This document shows positions 24,009-33,889 of a stretch of DNA of 64,000 bases, piece by piece. Within the stretch, counting starts at the first letter, position 1. Every line of letters begins with the position of its first letter. The stretch spans positions 62,001 to 126,000 of the forward strand of contig CAJNOL010000335.1 in NCBI GenBank assembly GCA_905250125.1. The letters run 5' to 3'. The notes beneath the pieces were generated by a model. It made no database searches, had not been told where the DNA came from, and saw only the letters and a program-made list of their open reading frames with translations. Position numbers and translations under genes: made by a program. The stretch comes from Rotaria sordida. Taxonomy: Eukaryota > Rotifera > Eurotatoria > Philodinida > Philodinidae.

Positions 24009-27000
24009 ATGAGTGAAGCAGCAGCAGTTGAATTATTAAAACGAGCAATACAACTTGATGGCGAAGAAAAATATCCAGATGCATTAACTTGTTATTCCGA
24101 AGGTGTTCGTATGTTGCTGAATGCTGTTAAAGGTAAAAGATATAAATATTAGTCTTTTTTAAAAAGTTTCACTATTCGTCTCTTTTGTGAAGAGTTATAT
24201 TGAACTTTTGTTATGAATACATGAATAAAAAGATAGTTATTGACTTTAATTGAGTTAAGAAATTAAAATAAAATTAAAATATAGAAATGTTTAGTTTTCT
24301 TTTTGTCCAGAGATCTATAAAGAAACTCAATAATTATAATTTGATCATTGTCTTGTCTTGTTACAAATAGTTCTTGATTACAGGTGATTCATAAGCGAGA
24401 ATTAGTTGCAGTACTTAGTTCCAATCATGGATGGAGGAATGTGTAGGCTAGTGAGACTTGAGCCACATCACAATTACAGCTTCAAGAGTGTGAGTGTGAG
24501 TATGGAATTCTTCTTCACTTACATCCACACTCTTGTAATAAAGTTGTATTTACGATAGTAAAACACTAAAAGGCAGTGTCTTAAGCAACAATTTTTAAAA
24601 AAATGAGAAAAAAATTCTGAAAAAAAACTGTAGATATTTTTTTCACCTCCAATTGTAACATAAAGAACTATTATTCGTTTTCTATGAGTCAGTGAAAATA
24701 GTATGAAAATAGACCGATATGCAGTTTTCTTTTTGGGCTATCCAAGCATACTAGAGAGAGTAAAAATAAATGAGTATTACAAAATTATATAAAAAAATGA
24801 TAAGACTACAGTTTTTTAATTCTAATTTGTGACTTTTTATATCCATATAGAACAATGCAAATGAAAATCTGCATACAGATTTTTTTAAATACTTTATGCC
24901 ATCATAAAAATATCTTCCACTAAGCTTTTACTTTAATAAAATTGTGAAAAAGTAGAATATTTTCAATAAACAAGCAATTTCAAAAATATTTGAATATTAA
25001 TAAGAACTAAATTATAATTTCATTTTTTTTAAAAAATCTAGAATAAGAAAAATATATGAGAATATGTTCATATCCTCATCAAGCTAGAAATCTTGAAATA
25101 AAACAATTTTTCCTTTACTTTTGGATATATGCTAACAACAATCACACAAATGGTTTACTTAAAATAACTTATATTGCTCATATAAAAATTGATATATTAT
25201 GGTGAATTTCTCATGAAAATTCATTTTATAGTTATTTTTAATTCGGACGAACTCCTTTTAGTCAACATTGACATTATCTTTCTTCTGAAAGATATAATAA
25301 AAATAGCACGCATTTTATATGATAATGAACTAAAAAGTAAAATGACATATAGATTGTTATCAATGAGTTACTTTGGAATAGGGAATAAAGATTGTACAGA
25401 AACTATAATAAAAAATGATTTCATCTCTGTTGATGATATTTATTTTAAACAATTTTTTTAAAACTCATCATCTTTTTCTTTTCTAATTGAATGATTTCCC
25501 ATATTGATTTGCTAGAAATTCCATCGAATGATGAACGAAAACGAGCAGCATATCGACAGAAAATCACAGAATGTATTGATCGTGCTGAAAAACTCAAAGA
25601 TTTAATTCAACAAGAAAAAGGTATAGAAGATTATTTTCATATAGTTAGAAAAGAAAAGAAAGTATTTGATATACATGTTTTTGTCCTCGTCTTCTTTTTT
25701 CTTACAATTATCCTACAAAATCATGTAGACATATTTCTCTTTTTTATCTCAAACTCAGTGAATAAAACGTGAAAGTATTTTTTTTGTTTGTCATGTCTAT
25801 TATTTACACATTTACATCACTATTCTTTAATCATACATGCTACTATTTTAATAAAAGAAAGTAGTAAATTTTTCGTTTTTTTTTCATCATTATGTCGAAA
25901 ATAATGTATATTCTTCTGTACATATTACAATACATCTTTTTCAATCATGCATAAAATATACAAACAATTGTTTCACGAGATTTATATGTACCATCACTAT
26001 TCACGATGCGTTGTTCAAATAATTATATTGTTATTATTCGAAATGCTTCACATGGTGTTGCACAAATTTCGGGTTCATGTTCATATATACCAGGTGATTG
26101 TATTATTGATGCAATGAATAGTATAACATGTTTAAATGATTCAAGTCAATATTCGATTTATGTAATACATTATGTGGTCCATGTCAAACTGAACTTTTAT
26201 TTGCCAAATGTTCATCAACAGATAAAATCTTTGTTTCATATAATTTAACAAATCAAAATATTCAATCTCAACGTGGTTTTGCATTTCTTTATCATCTTCT
26301 ACCAAGATTAACTACAATTACATTACCATCAACACGAATATCAACATCATTAGAGTTTGGACTTAGTCCAGTAAGTACAATGATATCACAAACAAGTATA
26401 TGTGTTCAACGATCAATTCCATTACGATATAATACTGATTATAGTCTTGTTTTACATAAAATTGATCTTGCTGTAAGTAAAACAGGTATTTGCAATTATT
26501 CACCTGATGATTGTTTTGAAGAACCTACTTATTTGCAAGGTATATGTGGTGGAAAATCATCTTGTTATATATTTCCTCCTTTAGTGTCATTATCAAAATG
26601 GAATAATTCTAAATCAACTTATTTCTATGCTGAATATCAATGTATTCCAAATCGACCAAAGTTAAATATTAGTATATATTCGTTATCAAATTCATTCGAA
26701 AAAGCTGAAGGTGATCCAATTTTTTCATCATTTTGTTATACATCCGAATATAAAGAATGTTAAATTACTTTACAATCAACAAAATTATTAGGAAATCTAG
26801 CTCATAAATCATTTTCTATTTTGTATTGTCATGGTTAATTTACCTATTCGATCTTACCGTGAACAAGGTTCACAATGTAATGATGATGATCCATATGTTG
26901 AAATTGAAGATTCACAAATTAGTATAACACGTCTTTGTGGTAATAGTCATACACGTAAATTATTTAAAACATGTTCAAATACTATTTTAATTCGTTATAA

Positions 27001-30000
27001 GAATTTTAATCTGAAAACAAATAATATTCAATATAAAGGTTTTCAATTTTATTTTGAATCAATTGAAAAAATAGAATGTTCTGATATTACTACAATTATA
27101 TCTCAAAAATCACAAGAACCATTTATTAGCAAAGAAGAAACTCTTTGTGCATTATCAATTGATCCTGAATGTAATAGTTTTTCATGTACACCTGATCATG
27201 GTCTTGTCTTTTTACAATCATATGAATTTATTACAAATAATCTAGAATCATGTGATATTACACAACATACATGCCACTATTTAAGTGACGAACCGCAAGT
27301 ACTCTGTTCTGGTCAACAATCATGTGCATATATACATTCAATATCAATTGATCCACAATTAAATATTTGTCATGGTAATAAAGGTGATTCAATTCAATTT
27401 TTTTTTATCAATGTATATCAATAAGACCAACAGTAGCTTATTTAAAAGCAACTTTTTGTATTGATACATACGTTAAATTTAATCGAGGATTAATTGAAAC
27501 ACCAAATTACCCAAATTCATATCAATATGGTTTATAACAATGTTCATTATGTATTTTATTATCAAATACTTTCAAGGGTAAACAACTTTCGATATATCTT
27601 TATATTATCGATTTATCAATACGTGACATATCAACAATAGATTCAACATCTACAATTGAATGTTATGATTCAATTATTTATCGTGATGGAAAAATAACAA
27701 AATCATTATGTAGAAATATTGATCAACCTATATTCGAATATCAAACAGATAAAGATGCACCTGAATCAATATTGAATATAATGGAATTATTACCTTCGAA
27801 TATATTAAGTAATTGGCATGGTGCTAGATTTTTTTTCTAATTGAAAATCAATCACTACCAACTCTACCAATAATTCTAACAACAGCAACAACAACAAAAC
27901 CTGTTGGAAATACTACAATTAAACATTCTAATCATAAATCTATGATTGCCAGTATTCTTAGTGGTGTTATAGTTGTATTATTATATATAATTGGTTTTAT
28001 ATTTTATCGTCATCGTTTATGTTGGAAAGGCATGGAAGGATCAAAAATAGAATATAGACGAGATATAGATACAATTAATAGTAATATGAGTAATGGGCGT
28101 AATGAAAATCATAATAGTATTTCATCTGGTGTATTAACAGATTCAGCACCATCAACATTTACTAGTCCATTTTATAAATCAAAAAATACAGAAGATGAGA
28201 TCAAAGCTTAAAAATATATTTCATTTTTATTCTAGTTTTCTTTTTGAATATTAAATTAAAAAAAATAGATATATATGATTTTAATTGTCTTTGTTTTTTT
28301 TATTGTTCTTAATTTTAGCTAAAACTTATCATGAACAAATTCAGATAAAAGATGGTTCATTAGGAAATAGTTATGAAAAAATATTTAATCGATTCTTAGA
28401 TGAAACTGTTACACAAATTACTATTCAAGATCCATATATACGAGCTTTTCATCAAGTCTCTATGATTTTTTTTTTCTTTTTAATTATTTCTATTCATCTA
28501 ATAAATTATTATTTAGATTAGCAATTTTTTACGTTTTTGTGAAGTTATTATTAAATCACCAGCAAAGATTAAACGGATTGATTTAATTACGGGTTTTGAA
28601 ACGGTAGATTAAATGGCATGTTTTGTTTCGTTTTTTTCTTAAATTGTGATAATTTATAATTAGAATGAACAAGCAAAACAAACACAAATTGAACAATTAA
28701 ATCAATTTAAAGAACATCTGGCAACAAAATATTCAATTGAACTTACAATACAATATTTAACTGGATTACATGATCGAGAAATCAAGTGAGAAAAGCAAAA
28801 AAAAGAGACTACAGTAAAATCTCTCTATATGAGCATCTCCTTATATTGCGAAGTCTATAGTCCGCCTAAGCCAATTTGGCTAGAAATGGACCTCTCATAT
28901 ATGAGCACTTCTTCATTATGCATAGTAGACGCTAGAGACCATCGGGTTCGTGTCTGGAGTTTTTCTGTTGACCGGATTCGAAAATTGTGGACCTGACGGG
29001 TTCTAGTAGATGCTTATTTCTGATCCTATAAGCGATAACAATCTGTGTAATGTGAGCAACGTATGTTCTATCATTCACGCGCAGAACGAATGGTGGGACA
29101 CATAGGAAAGGGAATGGACTAGTCGCGGATATTTAAAAGAAAAAAGAACAATATTAGAAAGCAGGATCAGTGCTTGGATTAACATCTCGTCTTTTTTATG
29201 TTAATAACTAATGTTCACGCCAGAGTTAGAGAGCATTGGTGTAAGCTCAATAACTCGACAACACCAATAGTTAGCGACCTGTCGTTCTCAGCAATCGAAA
29301 GAAAAGAACTCCGAATGTATTTTTGTCTGTTACTATATAAGACAAAATTAGTTTACAACCCGGCATCTTAGCAAAATATTAAAAAAGAATGTATGAAAGC
29401 GATGTTCTTTTTCGAAAAAATTATATAAAATTCTATTCATTTTAGATGATGAGTTTCAATATAATTTCATCTTATATAGTAACAGGTAAAAAAAACGTTC
29501 AGAGGTTTCCTCCTTTGATTACTGAAAACTACAGGTCCCTAGCTGTTGTCATTGTCGAGTTATTAAGATTACACCAATCTCTCATTAAAAAAAAAAGTTG
29601 AATTAATTAATTGTTGGAAAGAAGAAAAAGATCACCTTGTGCAGCTGAAAGAGTGATTGCAAAGGCTGCAAAAAAGAAACTGAAAATCTTCCAATAATGA
29701 GCAACTCTGTAAAGTTAGCACTTCTGATTGGTCTCGATAGTGCTTGCATTAGAGAGATTTTATTGTACTAGCAGTTTAAATTTTATTTTTATTGAAAGGT
29801 TAAATAATGGATGGATAATCAAAATTGGTCGAGGACTTGATTTTTATAAACCACCAGAATGTAAGTATTGTTAAATTTTATTTTTCATGATTATTATTAT
29901 TATTATTTTTTATATTGAAAGCTAAATTATCTATTGGATATTATGATCTTGATCTTCGTCCATGTCATCAAACGACTATTGATATATTCCATGCGGAAAG

Positions 30001-30019
30001 AGTTCATCCATCATCATAA
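24009..30019 (+). CDS. MITD1: MIT domain-containing protein 1 (7 exons)
   Basis: Exons 24009-24132, 25516-25620, 28319-28455, 28517-28603, 28664-28785, 29799-29860 and 29922-30019 keep frame and give 244 residues (human MITD1 is 249). Residues 1-78 are the MIT helical hairpin ([20 protein letters not shown], then [20 protein letters not shown]). Residues 79-244 are the phospholipase-D-like membrane-binding domain: [43 protein letters not shown] and [19 protein letters not shown] blocks align in order. MITD1 binds ESCRT-III tails and acts in late cytokinesis. Intron 2 (2.7 kb) holds a decayed receptor-like gene, intron 5 (1.0 kb) a pogo-like element; intron 1 is 1.4 kb with nothing recognised. 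The other introns are about 60 bp. Confidence 0.93.
25955..28211 (+). pseudogene. Decayed cell-surface receptor gene (lectin/CUB domains plus TM) nested in MITD1 intron 2
   Basis: An almost continuous, intron-less coding trace on the same strand as MITD1. In order: a SUEL-lectin-like N-terminal part ([17 protein letters not shown], then [13 protein letters not shown]); a second one ([19 protein letters not shown]); a Cys-containing CUB-like stretch from about 26860; a third lectin-like part ([10 protein letters not shown]); a CUB domain ([18 protein letters not shown]); a Thr-rich stalk; a transmembrane helix ([20 protein letters not shown]); and a cytoplasmic tail ending at 28211. Lesions visible: a frameshift near 26155, TAA at 26761, a frame change near 26825, a frame change near 27421, TAA near 27535, and a frameshift at a T8 run near 27830. 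It cannot make one protein as read. Absence of introns in an intron-rich genome suggests a retrocopy, but loss of a single-exon gene is equally possible. Confidence 0.75.
28812..29765. mobile_element. Pogo/Tc1-like non-autonomous foldback element in MITD1 intron 5
   Basis: It is 954 bp, bounded by TA dinucleotides (28810-28811 and 29766-29767). The terminal inverted repeat is CAGTAAAATCTCTC at the left and CAATAAAATCTCTC (inverted) at the right. A TA target and CAGT...CTCT ends fit the pogo branch of Tc1/mariner. Deeper inverted similarity is present too: the stretch beginning ATTGGTGTAAGCTCAATAAC near 29235 recurs inverted near 29550-29580, and TGTTACTATATAAGA near 29329 recurs inverted near 29470. 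No transposase frame is seen. It enlarges the intron without touching the splice sites. Confidence 0.8.
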
Positions 30020-30195
30020 AAAAAACGTATGAATATATTTGTATAATTTAATGCATAGTATTTTTTTCTTTGTAACTGTTATTTTATTTTTTTTTCTTAT
30101 TTTTTATTTAAAAACCAATTCGAGAATCAGATATGTTGTTGTTTTTTTATTAGATAGAAAACTTAATATTATTTTTTTTTTGACAAACAGTTTAG

Positions 30196-31053
30196 ATGGA
30201 TAACATAAGATTAGGTTTTATTGGTGGTGGTCGGATTGTAGAAGCATTACTTGATGGACTTCATGAAGCAGATTATCTTCAAAAAATGAATATTTTAATT
30301 AGTTGTCCATCTGCAAACAATGATACATCATCATTAAAACGTTTTAGTAATACAATACAAATGACAACGTCAAATATATTTTTATGTAGTAATAGTGATA
30401 TTGTAATATTTGCTGTAAAAGCAAAATTAATAAAATCAATATGTCAAGAAATTGGAAAAACACTTGACAAGAATTATTTAACAAATATTTTATTTGTATC
30501 AATAATTCCAGGTTTAACTATTTCAACATTATCTCAATGGCTTCAAACTGATAAAAATATTATTCGAATTATGTATAATGTTAATGCAGCGAAACGTAAT
30601 GGTTCATATGCAATCTCATCATCATTAAATAATGAAAATAATCATTCATTGGAAATTTATTTAAAATCAATTTTTGATAAAGTTGCTTATTATGCTGGTA
30701 ATGTTACTGAATCTGAATTAGATATAATGTGTGCTTTAATTGGTAGTGGTCCAGCTTTTTTTTGTACTGCAGTTGAAGGTTTAGCTGATGGTGCTGTTAA
30801 AGCTGGTCTTTCTCGTCAATTAGCAAATACATTAGCAGCACGAACAATGCTTGGTTGTGCTGATATTTTAATAACATCTGGTAAACATCCTGCTGAACTT
30901 AAAAATGATATATCAACACCAGGTGGTACAACAATTTATGGTTTACATGAACTTGAAAATAAAGGTGTACGTGGTGCATATATGGATGCACTTATGTCAG
31001 CATATAATCGTGCACAAACAATGGCTGATCAATTGGCTAAAGAAATAATATGA
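30196..31053 (+). CDS. Pyrroline-5-carboxylate reductase
   Basis: A single exon encodes 285 residues, close to the usual 270-320. It catalyses the last step of proline synthesis, reducing pyrroline-5-carboxylate with NAD(P)H. The N-terminal Rossmann fold starts LGFIGGGRIVEALLDGL, with glycines for dinucleotide binding. The C-terminal dimer domain carries ALIGSGPAFF near residue 180, ADGAVKAGL, and the family signature region DISTPGGTTIYGLHELE near residue 240. It appears intact and most similar to the shorter PYCR3-type animal enzymes. The ATG is preceded directly by AG (30194-30195) within a T-rich tract, as in a splice acceptor. MITD1 ends only 176 bp upstream with no AATAAA between. A poly(A) signal AATAAA follows at 31198-31203. 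Confidence 0.96.
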   Translation: MDNIRLGFIGGGRIVEALLDGLHEADYLQKMNILISCPSANNDTSSLKRFSNTIQMTTSNIFLCSNSDIVIFAVKAKLIKSICQEIGKTLDKNYLTNILFVSIIPGLTISTLSQWLQTDKNIIRIMYNVNAAKRNGSYAISSSLNNENNHSLEIYLKSIFDKVAYYAGNVTESELDIMCALIGSGPAFFCTAVEGLADGAVKAGLSRQLANTLAARTMLGCADILITSGKHPAELKNDISTPGGTTIYGLHELENKGVRGAYMDALMSAYNRAQTMADQLAKEII

Positions 31054-31197
31054 CATCATAATGTGTGTGTTTTAGTTTTTGCGACAATATTCGTTTCCAT
31101 CTCATACAATAATCTTTCGTTTAAATTCTTTCTCAATTTGATCCATTCCGATTGATTCTCATTTTCGATCCCTTTCCAGTTCAGTCATAATTCATTA

Positions 31198-31203
31198 AAT
31201 AAA
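31198..31203 (+). terminator. Polyadenylation signal of the P5C reductase gene
   Basis: AATAAA lies 145 bp after the stop codon. It is the first such signal downstream of either MITD1 or the reductase gene. Confidence 0.55.
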
Positions 31204-31243
31204 ATGAATACGATAAACCTTCATTGATCTTTATGATTAGTTA

Positions 31244-31947
31244 TAGTGACAGACAAAAGTTTAGAGCAGCTGTATGTTTAAGTTTTCTTCTCGATGGTGA
31301 TAGCTAGCAAGGCGTTGAAAAAATATCTATGTAGCTGAAAGAATTCTCTATTAGGATTGTTAGGTCTGAAGACTTCAACAAAATTGCTCGAATGACAGTC
31401 TGCGAAAAACTAAGACTCGTAAAACCAGCTATCTGGCTTCCATTTGAAGTTTTTAGAAAAAGATTTTATTTGATAGGGCAAATGATTCTGAGCATGGTTC
31501 GAGGTCTTTAACCTCTTCATGACCTTTCTTCATGAAACTGCATTCAATTTACAGAAGTCTCCAAAGGGCTCAAATATGGCGAAGATATTGAAGTTTTCAA
31601 TAAGAAGAACAGAAAAATGCTTCTTAAGCCTTTTGTAAATTGAATACAGTTCGATGAACGAAGATCATGGATATATCGGAAGTGTATCATTTTTTTCAGA
31701 ATTATCTGCTCTATCAAATAAAATCTTTCTTCAAAAGCTACGAATGAAAGCTAGCAAGCTGGTTTTGAAGGTGTCGGTTTTCTGCAGATCCTCATCTATG
31801 CAGTAGTTTTGTTGGAGCCTTCGGGCCTCTCAATCTTGAAAGGGAACTCTTTCATCTACATAAATGTTTTTTCAGATTCTTGCTAACTATTACCATCGAG
31901 AAGAAAACTTAAGAATATAACTACTCTAAACTTATATTCGCCACTCT
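31244..31947. mobile_element. Foldback element, family A copy 1 (Tc1/mariner-like ends)
   Basis: A 704-bp near-palindrome flanked by TA. The left end begins TAGTGACAGACAAAAGTTTA and the right end, inverted, GAGTGGCGAATATAAGTTTA. Matching continues through almost the whole arm, including TTCTTCTCGATGGTGATAGC and its inverted partner, and the central pair TGCATTCAATTTACAGAAG / TTGTAAATTGAATACAG. No transposase frame. A second copy of the family is at 62347-62926. It sits between the P5C reductase and TMEM70 genes. Confidence 0.85.
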
Positions 31948-31949
31948 AT

Positions 31950-33000
31950 TTAAAGAACTCATTCTCGAATGATCATTGGCTGAGCAAAACCCATCTAGTA
32001 ATTCGACTGAAACCAAATAACATGTCAGTGATCATTGTTAAGACATTCAAATCATACGAAATTTTCAGGATATGTTAGAGCTATAGTCAAGAGGCTATGA
32101 TAAAATTTTCAGTCCTATACCATGATATTTTTGTGAGATATTCAACTACCGAGGATTGAAAATAGCTCATTCAGCAAACGAAAATTCTTTGTGGACCTTC
32201 ATTCTATACATTTGATTCTTTCTTTTTTCTGAAAGAGTATATCAGGATACAGGGCATGACAGAGTGGTTTTTGTTAATTTTTACTTTTTTAAGAGAATAG
32301 AAGTTCAATGTCTTGAAAAACTCTCACGAAATGGCGCTCAAATTGTATCAGTACTCTTTTTTTTTCATAATAGTAGCAAAGCTTAACTCAAAGAATATAC
32401 TTCGTCATGCCGTACATCTTGACATGCGTTTTCAAACAAAGAAAAAAGTAATTGACTACAATGAAGCTCCTTCGAGAATTCTAGAATGCGTGATCAATAG
32501 CACTGAAGCAGAGAAAAGGTGACAAAAATTTTCCACTTTATATGGAAAAAAAAACCGTATTTTTCAAGCAGAAAATGACAGAAATTTTTGAAAGAAAACT
32601 GTGTCAGATAAAAAGAATCATGTCATTTATGTAAGATCACGCATGGGTCTATCTTCTCAAGCGTTTATTTCAATTTTCATTTTTTTCACGAAAATTGACT
32701 ATTTTTTAGCGAGAGGCTTAATTATCAAAGTTTTACAATTAGAAATTCAATGCGTCACAGTCGTAAAAACAAACAATTTAATTTTTTTTTCATTATATAT
32801 AGATATATAATGTGTCTGTGCGTTATAAATTCTGACAACTTTTGTATTTTTTCTGTTGTTCTTTCTTATACGAGTTATTCTCGTCTATATTACCTATAAT
32901 TATAAATCATTGTAATTGGTAATATTATAACCGAATTGAAAAGCGACTATAATGAGAGATCATCGAATGGGATTGTATCAGGAATAAATCATTATTTTAT
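31950..33000. other. Intergenic, no gene recognised
   Basis: Moderately AT-rich DNA between the foldback element and TMEM70. Short plus-strand open frames (32313-32522, 32601-32810) show no family resemblance. The acceptor-like TTATTTTAG ending at 33005 immediately precedes the TMEM70 start. Confidence 0.35.
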
Positions 33001-33008
33001 TTTAGATA

Positions 33009-33881
33009 ATGTTAACCATTATTCGAAATATCGTTGTTTGTCAACAAACGAATGTTTTTCGTTTAAATTCTTTTATTCGTTTAACGAGTTCATTAAAAGA
33101 AAAACATAAAGAACATTCAATAAAGGCAAAAGATTTTTTTATTGATCCAAATTTAATTCAAGCAATTGAAAAAATAAAACAAGGTGATTATGCACCAACA
33201 CCAATTGATATGAATTCATTAAAATCTAATGAAAATGTTTCATCAATTGATATGAATTCATTAAAATCTAATCAAAATGTTTCATCAATTCATACGAATT
33301 CTAATAATCCATTATCAAAACGTGAAAATCTTCGTCAAAGTATTCTTGGTAAACTTGTTTATGTTGGAAAATTAGATAAACCATTTAAAGCAGCTAAATC
33401 ACTTTCATTAGCATCAAGTATTGGTGGTGCTATTTGTTATCCAATTATGTTACCAAAAATTCTTGAAGAAGCATCTTTATTTGTGGCTATTGGTTATACA
33501 ATAATATCAGCAACATTTGTTGTTTTAACACCATCCCTTATACAATTAATATGTAAACGATATTTAACATCATTATATTATCATGAACAAACAGAACAAT
33601 TTACTGGTTTTTATAAAAATTTTTTTATGATGAAAAAACAAATAAAATTTCGTGCTGAAGATATTGAAGTACCTCCAATAACTGGAATGTTTACATCAAT
33701 GTTAATTAAAAAAAAGCCATTCTTTATTAATCATGATGATTTTAATGATAAACAAGTATTAATTAAAATGTTAGGTTATGATAAAGAATTTGATTTTAAT
33801 AAATATACAAAAGATATACAAAAAGACGATGATGATGATGATAATAATGTTAATGTTAATAATAACAATAGGACAAAATGA
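33009..33881 (+). CDS. TMEM70: Transmembrane protein 70 homologue (ATP synthase assembly)
   Basis: One exon, 290 residues (human TMEM70 is 260). TMEM70 is a mitochondrial inner-membrane protein that supports assembly of the ATP synthase c-ring. The N-terminus is basic and hydroxylated, consistent with a targeting peptide. GKLVYVGKLD opens the conserved domain, followed by two membrane segments (about residues 137-155 and 158-182, including PIMLPKILE and VLTPSLIQLI). Then come LYYHEQTEQFTGFY, the block with EVPPITGMFTSMLI, and a near-terminal MLGYDKEFD. The N-terminal third holds a direct repeat, SIDMNSLKSN..NVS twice, from a 51-bp duplication near 33206-33290. The tail is Asp/Asn-rich. AATAAA at 33930. 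Confidence 0.9.
   Translation: MLTIIRNIVVCQQTNVFRLNSFIRLTSSLKEKHKEHSIKAKDFFIDPNLIQAIEKIKQGDYAPTPIDMNSLKSNENVSSIDMNSLKSNQNVSSIHTNSNNPLSKRENLRQSILGKLVYVGKLDKPFKAAKSLSLASSIGGAICYPIMLPKILEEASLFVAIGYTIISATFVVLTPSLIQLICKRYLTSLYYHEQTEQFTGFYKNFFMMKKQIKFRAEDIEVPPITGMFTSMLIKKKPFFINHDDFNDKQVLIKMLGYDKEFDFNKYTKDIQKDDDDDDNNVNVNNNNRTK
33205..33295 (+). repeat. 51-bp in-frame direct repeat in TMEM70
   Basis: Two near-identical copies encode DMNSLKSN(E/Q)NVSSI in tandem, differing mainly at one Glu/Gln codon. The repeat is in the poorly conserved linker between the targeting region and the membrane domain. Confidence 0.8.
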
Positions 33882-33889
33882 ACTTTAAA

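Noticed and set aside
28319..28530. Frame break in MITD1 at GCAATTTTTTACG if the acceptor at 28521 is used
   Set aside because: Using the acceptor at 28516 instead gives ISNFLRFCE in frame, which matches the family, so there is no lesion.
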